This document shows, in pieces, positions 63,801 to 64,000 of a stretch of DNA of 64,000 nt. This DNA comes from Drosophila persimilis (Eukaryota > Arthropoda > Insecta > Diptera > Drosophilidae), in contig NW_020825288.1 of assembly GCF_003286085.1 (NCBI RefSeq), forward strand, positions 3,844,001-3,908,000, written 5' to 3'. Below the pieces are notes generated by a model. It was not told where the DNA came from and did not search any database. It saw nothing but the letters and a program-made list of their open reading frames with translations. The first letter of the stretch is position 1; every line of letters starts with the position of its first letter. A program made the translations under genes and the position numbers.

Positions 63801-64000
63801 CGGCGGTGGCCAGCGGCATTCACAGATGCTGCCCGATCTCAGCGAGCATCAGCTCGGTAAGAATATCAGAACCACAGAAACCGCAAAACGAATTTCATTC
63901 TTTAATCTGCGAATAGCTTCCAATATGACCAATGAGGCGGACATGTACGACATGGAGTGCATGTCGCCGCTGTATGCCACGCCACCGCATTCGCCCAGCA
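57811..64000 (+). CDS. ANKRD50: ANKRD50 orthologue: STAND P-loop NTPase with ankyrin repeats (3' end outside window)
   Basis: Coding exons are 57811-63217 (exon begins 57640 after TTTGCAG), 63296-63606, 63673-63856 and 63917 to beyond 64000. All junctions keep frame. The start ATG at 57811 follows CAGCA, with no ATG between acceptor and start. Walker A is GSNGSGKTS at 352-360 and Walker B is LLLLIDSIDE near 764-773. A helical STAND region follows to about 1130, then about 17 ankyrin repeats (about 1231-1800). Repeats such as EGRTVLSIGAAQGNVETV and LYILALENKLEIVKYLLD match human ANKRD50 closely. The tail is Ser/Gly-rich with FTQQLQ, like the FTEQIQ of the human tail. Human ANKRD50 links SNX27, retromer and WASH in endosome-to-membrane recycling; the fly role is inferred. 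Unusual here is an insertion of nearly 300 charged, low-complexity residues between Walker A and B. Codon third positions are strongly GC-rich, so other frames stay open by chance. Confidence 0.93.

Noticed and set aside
1-64000. tRNA, rRNA and CRISPR features
   Set aside because: No tRNA-like cloverleaf with A and B boxes or rRNA segment was noticed by eye. CRISPR is not expected in an insect genome, and the only regular repeat array is the minisatellite.

Overview
The window is insect nuclear DNA and almost certainly Drosophila. The introns inside genes are short (59-78 bp) with GTAAGT/GTGAGT donors. Core promoters are of two fly types: TATAAA, and the housekeeping Motif 1 (GGTCACACT) with DRE (TATCGATA). 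Microsatellites are abundant, there is a mariner relic, and the protein families fit flies. I could not resolve the species.

Layout. Bases 1-15,700 are mostly non-coding and low-complexity; they hold two weak small-gene candidates (4297-4482 minus, 7889-8172 plus). Bases 15.7-26.0 kb carry a plus-strand cluster of secreted DNA/RNA non-specific endonucleases (insect dsRNase/Serratia-nuclease type). It has three intact three-exon genes (A 15791-16960, B 19697-20898, C 21369-22609), two of them with short-range TATA boxes like the third, and two decayed copies (about 24620-24962 and 25550-25935). B and C are a recent tandem duplicate. Bases 26641-28793 (minus) encode a three-exon DUF229 protein, an alkaline-phosphatase/sulfatase-like membrane-anchored ectoenzyme.

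Bases 29.8-31.1 kb hold three related promoter-like modules. The last sits at the start of a probable non-coding leader exon (about 31080-31916) that ends in a strong splice donor. The next good acceptor that fits is at 57639, just before a coding exon opening at 57811. This implies a 25.7-kb first intron. The coding exons (57811 to beyond the window end) encode the fly orthologue of ANKRD50, with a STAND-type P-loop NTPase followed by about 17 ankyrin repeats; in human cells this protein works with SNX27-retromer in endosomal recycling.

The large intron has no convincing intact gene. It contains an irritans-type mariner fragment (37.75-38.07 kb), a decayed minus-strand coding-like block (46.8-47.9 kb), a 39-bp minisatellite (53.6 kb), a dispersed repeat pair (43.2 and 57.3 kb) and many microsatellites.

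The most notable biology is the nuclease cluster. By hand count, exon 2 of B and C differs about 2.5 times more than their introns do, mostly by amino-acid-changing substitutions, which suggests diversifying selection.
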